NCBI RefSeq assembly: GCF_001612615.1 | Contig: NZ_BDAU01000028.1 | Coordinates: forward strand, 1-64,000 | Reading direction: 5' to 3' | Length of the DNA: 64,000 nucleotides | Origin: Nocardia amikacinitolerans NBRC 108937 | Lineage (GTDB): Bacteria; Actinomycetota; Actinomycetes; Mycobacteriales; Mycobacteriaceae | Shown here: piece by piece, positions 62,870 to 64,000 of the stretch | How positions within the stretch are numbered: position 1 is the stretch's first letter | Layout of the letters: every line of letters begins with the position of its first letter | Program-made: the position numbers and the translations under genes | Notes under the pieces: model-generated | What the model saw: the letters and a program-made list of their open reading frames with translations, nothing else | Database searches by the model: none | What the model was told of the DNA's origin: nothing

Positions 62870-63844
62870 TCAGGCGGCGAGCGAACGGTCGACCGCGGCG
62901 AGGATGCGATCGGCGTCGGGCAGGTGGTGCTTCTCGAGCTTAGCCGGGGGGTAGGGGATGTCGAACCCGCCGACGCGCAGCACCGGCGATTCCAGGTGAT
63001 AGAAGCAGCGTTCGGTGATCCGTGCCGCGATCTCGGCGCCGAGCCCCCCGAAGACGGGAGCCTCGTGCACGATGACCAGCCTGCCGGTCTTGTCGACCGA
63101 TTCCTCGATGGTGTCGAAATCGATCGGCGCGAGGCTGCGCAGGTCGATGACCTCGAGCGAATGACCTTCCTCCGCAGCGATTTTCGCCGCCGTGAGCGCG
63201 GTGGCGACGGTGCCTCCGTAGGCGACGAGGGTGGCGTCCGCGCCGGTGCGGCAGACCCGGGCCCGGCCCATCGGCAGCTCCGGCGGTGCGTCGAAGTCGA
63301 CCTCGCCCTTGTCCCAGTAGCGCCGCTTGGGCTCGAAGAAGATGACCGGATCGTCCAGCGCGATCGCTTGGCGCACAAGGTGATACGCGTCGGACGGATT
63401 GCTCGGCGTCACCACACGCAGCCCCGCGGTGTGCGCGAAGTAGGCCTCCGGCGATTCGGAGTGGTGCTCCACCGAACCGATGCCGCCGCCGAACGGGATG
63501 CGAATCGTGATGGGCGCGACCACCTTTCCCTTGGTCCGGTAGTGGATCTTGGCCACCTGGGAGACGATCTGGTCGAACGCCGGATAGACGAACCCGTCGA
63601 ACTGGATCTCGCAGACCGGGCGGTACCCGCGCAGCGCCATGCCGAAAGCCGTTCCGACGATGCCGGATTCGGCCAGCGGGGTGTCGATCACCCGGTTGTT
63701 CCCGAAATCCTTCTGCAGCGTGTCCGTCACCCGGAAGACGCCGCCGAGTTTGCCGATGTCCTCGCCCATGAGCACGACCTTGGGATCGTCCTCCAGCGCC
63801 CGGCGCAGCCCGGTGTTCAGCGCGTTGGCGAAGGTGGTGATCAT
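62870..63844 (-). CDS. bkdB: 2-oxoacid dehydrogenase E1 beta subunit, probably branched-chain
   Basis: 324 residues. Typical E1 beta features are LMGEDIGKLGGVFRVT, DTPLAESGIVGTAFGMA, RIPFGGGIGSVEHHSES and IDLRSLAPIDFDTI. The ATG overlaps the E1 alpha stop (ATGA), and E2 begins 27 bp downstream. E1 alpha2beta2 decarboxylates the 2-oxoacid on thiamine diphosphate. Confidence 0.93.
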   Translation of the reverse strand: MITTFANALNTGLRRALEDDPKVVLMGEDIGKLGGVFRVTDTLQKDFGNNRVIDTPLAESGIVGTAFGMALRGYRPVCEIQFDGFVYPAFDQIVSQVAKIHYRTKGKVVAPITIRIPFGGGIGSVEHHSESPEAYFAHTAGLRVVTPSNPSDAYHLVRQAIALDDPVIFFEPKRRYWDKGEVDFDAPPELPMGRARVCRTGADATLVAYGGTVATALTAAKIAAEEGHSLEVIDLRSLAPIDFDTIEESVDKTGRLVIVHEAPVFGGLGAEIAARITERCFYHLESPVLRVGGFDIPYPPAKLEKHHLPDADRILAAVDRSLAA

Positions 63845-64000
63845 GGGCGTGCTCCTTCCGGTCGCGCGGAGGACGCGCCGGGATCGCCGGTCAGGTACTC
63901 CGCGTACGCTCGCCGCTGTTCGTCGAGCAGCGAGTGTGGTGTCGCGTAGACGTGGTCGAACAGCTCCATCGGCGCCGGGTCCGGCATCTCGATGGTCGCG
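63841..64000 (-). CDS. bkdA: 2-oxoacid dehydrogenase E1 alpha subunit, C-terminal part
   Basis: Only the last 52 codons are in the window; the gene continues past base 64000. The visible part (ELFDHVYATPHSLLDEQRRA, then YAEYLTGDPGASSARPEGARP and TGA) looks like the tail of a 2-oxoacid dehydrogenase E1 alpha and overlaps E1 beta by 4 bp. Confidence 0.8.
   Translation of the reverse strand, partial: ATIEMPDPAPMELFDHVYATPHSLLDEQRRAYAEYLTGDPGASSARPEGARP

Overview
The window is a high-GC actinobacterial chromosome segment, most likely from Nocardia or a close Corynebacteriales relative. The evidence is the gene order argS-lysA-hom-thrC-thrB-rho-rpmE-prfA-prmC-tsaC-wecA-atpI-atpBEFHAGDC-DUF2550-PduO-murA followed by the start of an rRNA operon. 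This is the order known from mycobacteria, but the ATP synthase delta subunit is not fused to b and the Fo a and c subunits look streptomycete-like. There are no phage, insertion sequence, plasmid or CRISPR signatures.

Region 1 (1-24.7 kb, nearly all minus strand) is housekeeping: rRNA operon promoters and leader, murA (with Asp in place of the fosfomycin-target Cys), a cobalamin adenosyltransferase, the F1Fo ATP synthase operon, wecA, tsaC, prmC, prfA, rpmE, a long actinobacterial rho with an RG-rich insert, and the threonine/lysine/arginyl-tRNA block. A small membrane protein gene on the plus strand sits between rpmE and rho and runs into the rho 3' end.

Region 2 (24.8-37.4 kb, mostly plus strand) is more lineage-specific: a DUF3105/DUF305 membrane pair, tRNA-Arg(CCG), GC-rich intergenic repeats, a 38-residue membrane peptide with a near-perfect Shine-Dalgarno, a lipoprotein, a 1,375-residue SUKH/helical-repeat/WGR protein, a Tat-exported metallophosphoesterase, tRNA-Cys(GCA), a MarR regulator, and a short Hsp70-like protein with a C-terminal membrane segment beside a multi-pass membrane protein.

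Region 3 (37.4-47.7 kb) is valine catabolism: mmsA, an acyl-CoA dehydrogenase, 3-hydroxyisobutyryl-CoA hydrolase, mmsB and an enoyl-CoA hydratase in one minus-strand operon, then the fused isobutyryl-CoA mutase icmF on the plus strand. The mmsA and icmF promoters share an inverted repeat GGACRTCC-N7-GGAYGTCC, suggesting one regulator. The branched-chain 2-oxoacid dehydrogenase genes (bkd-like E1 alpha, E1 beta, E2) at the right edge would feed this pathway, and the adenosyltransferase near 2 kb would supply the IcmF cofactor. A 26-codon MIRU-like mini-ORF is inserted between two of the valine genes, overlapping both neighbours by ATGA.

Region 4 (47.8-61.5 kb) is accessory: amidohydrolase, Baeyer-Villiger-type monooxygenase, a BtuF-like protein without a signal peptide plus TetR, a small membrane protein, a degenerate pyrophosphatase-like protein, a SNF2 helicase/SWIM pair, an HNH lipoprotein, a rhodanese and BenE. 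It is interspersed with several families of short tandem or dispersed repeats.

All functional calls are from reading the sequence and family knowledge. No database search was run.
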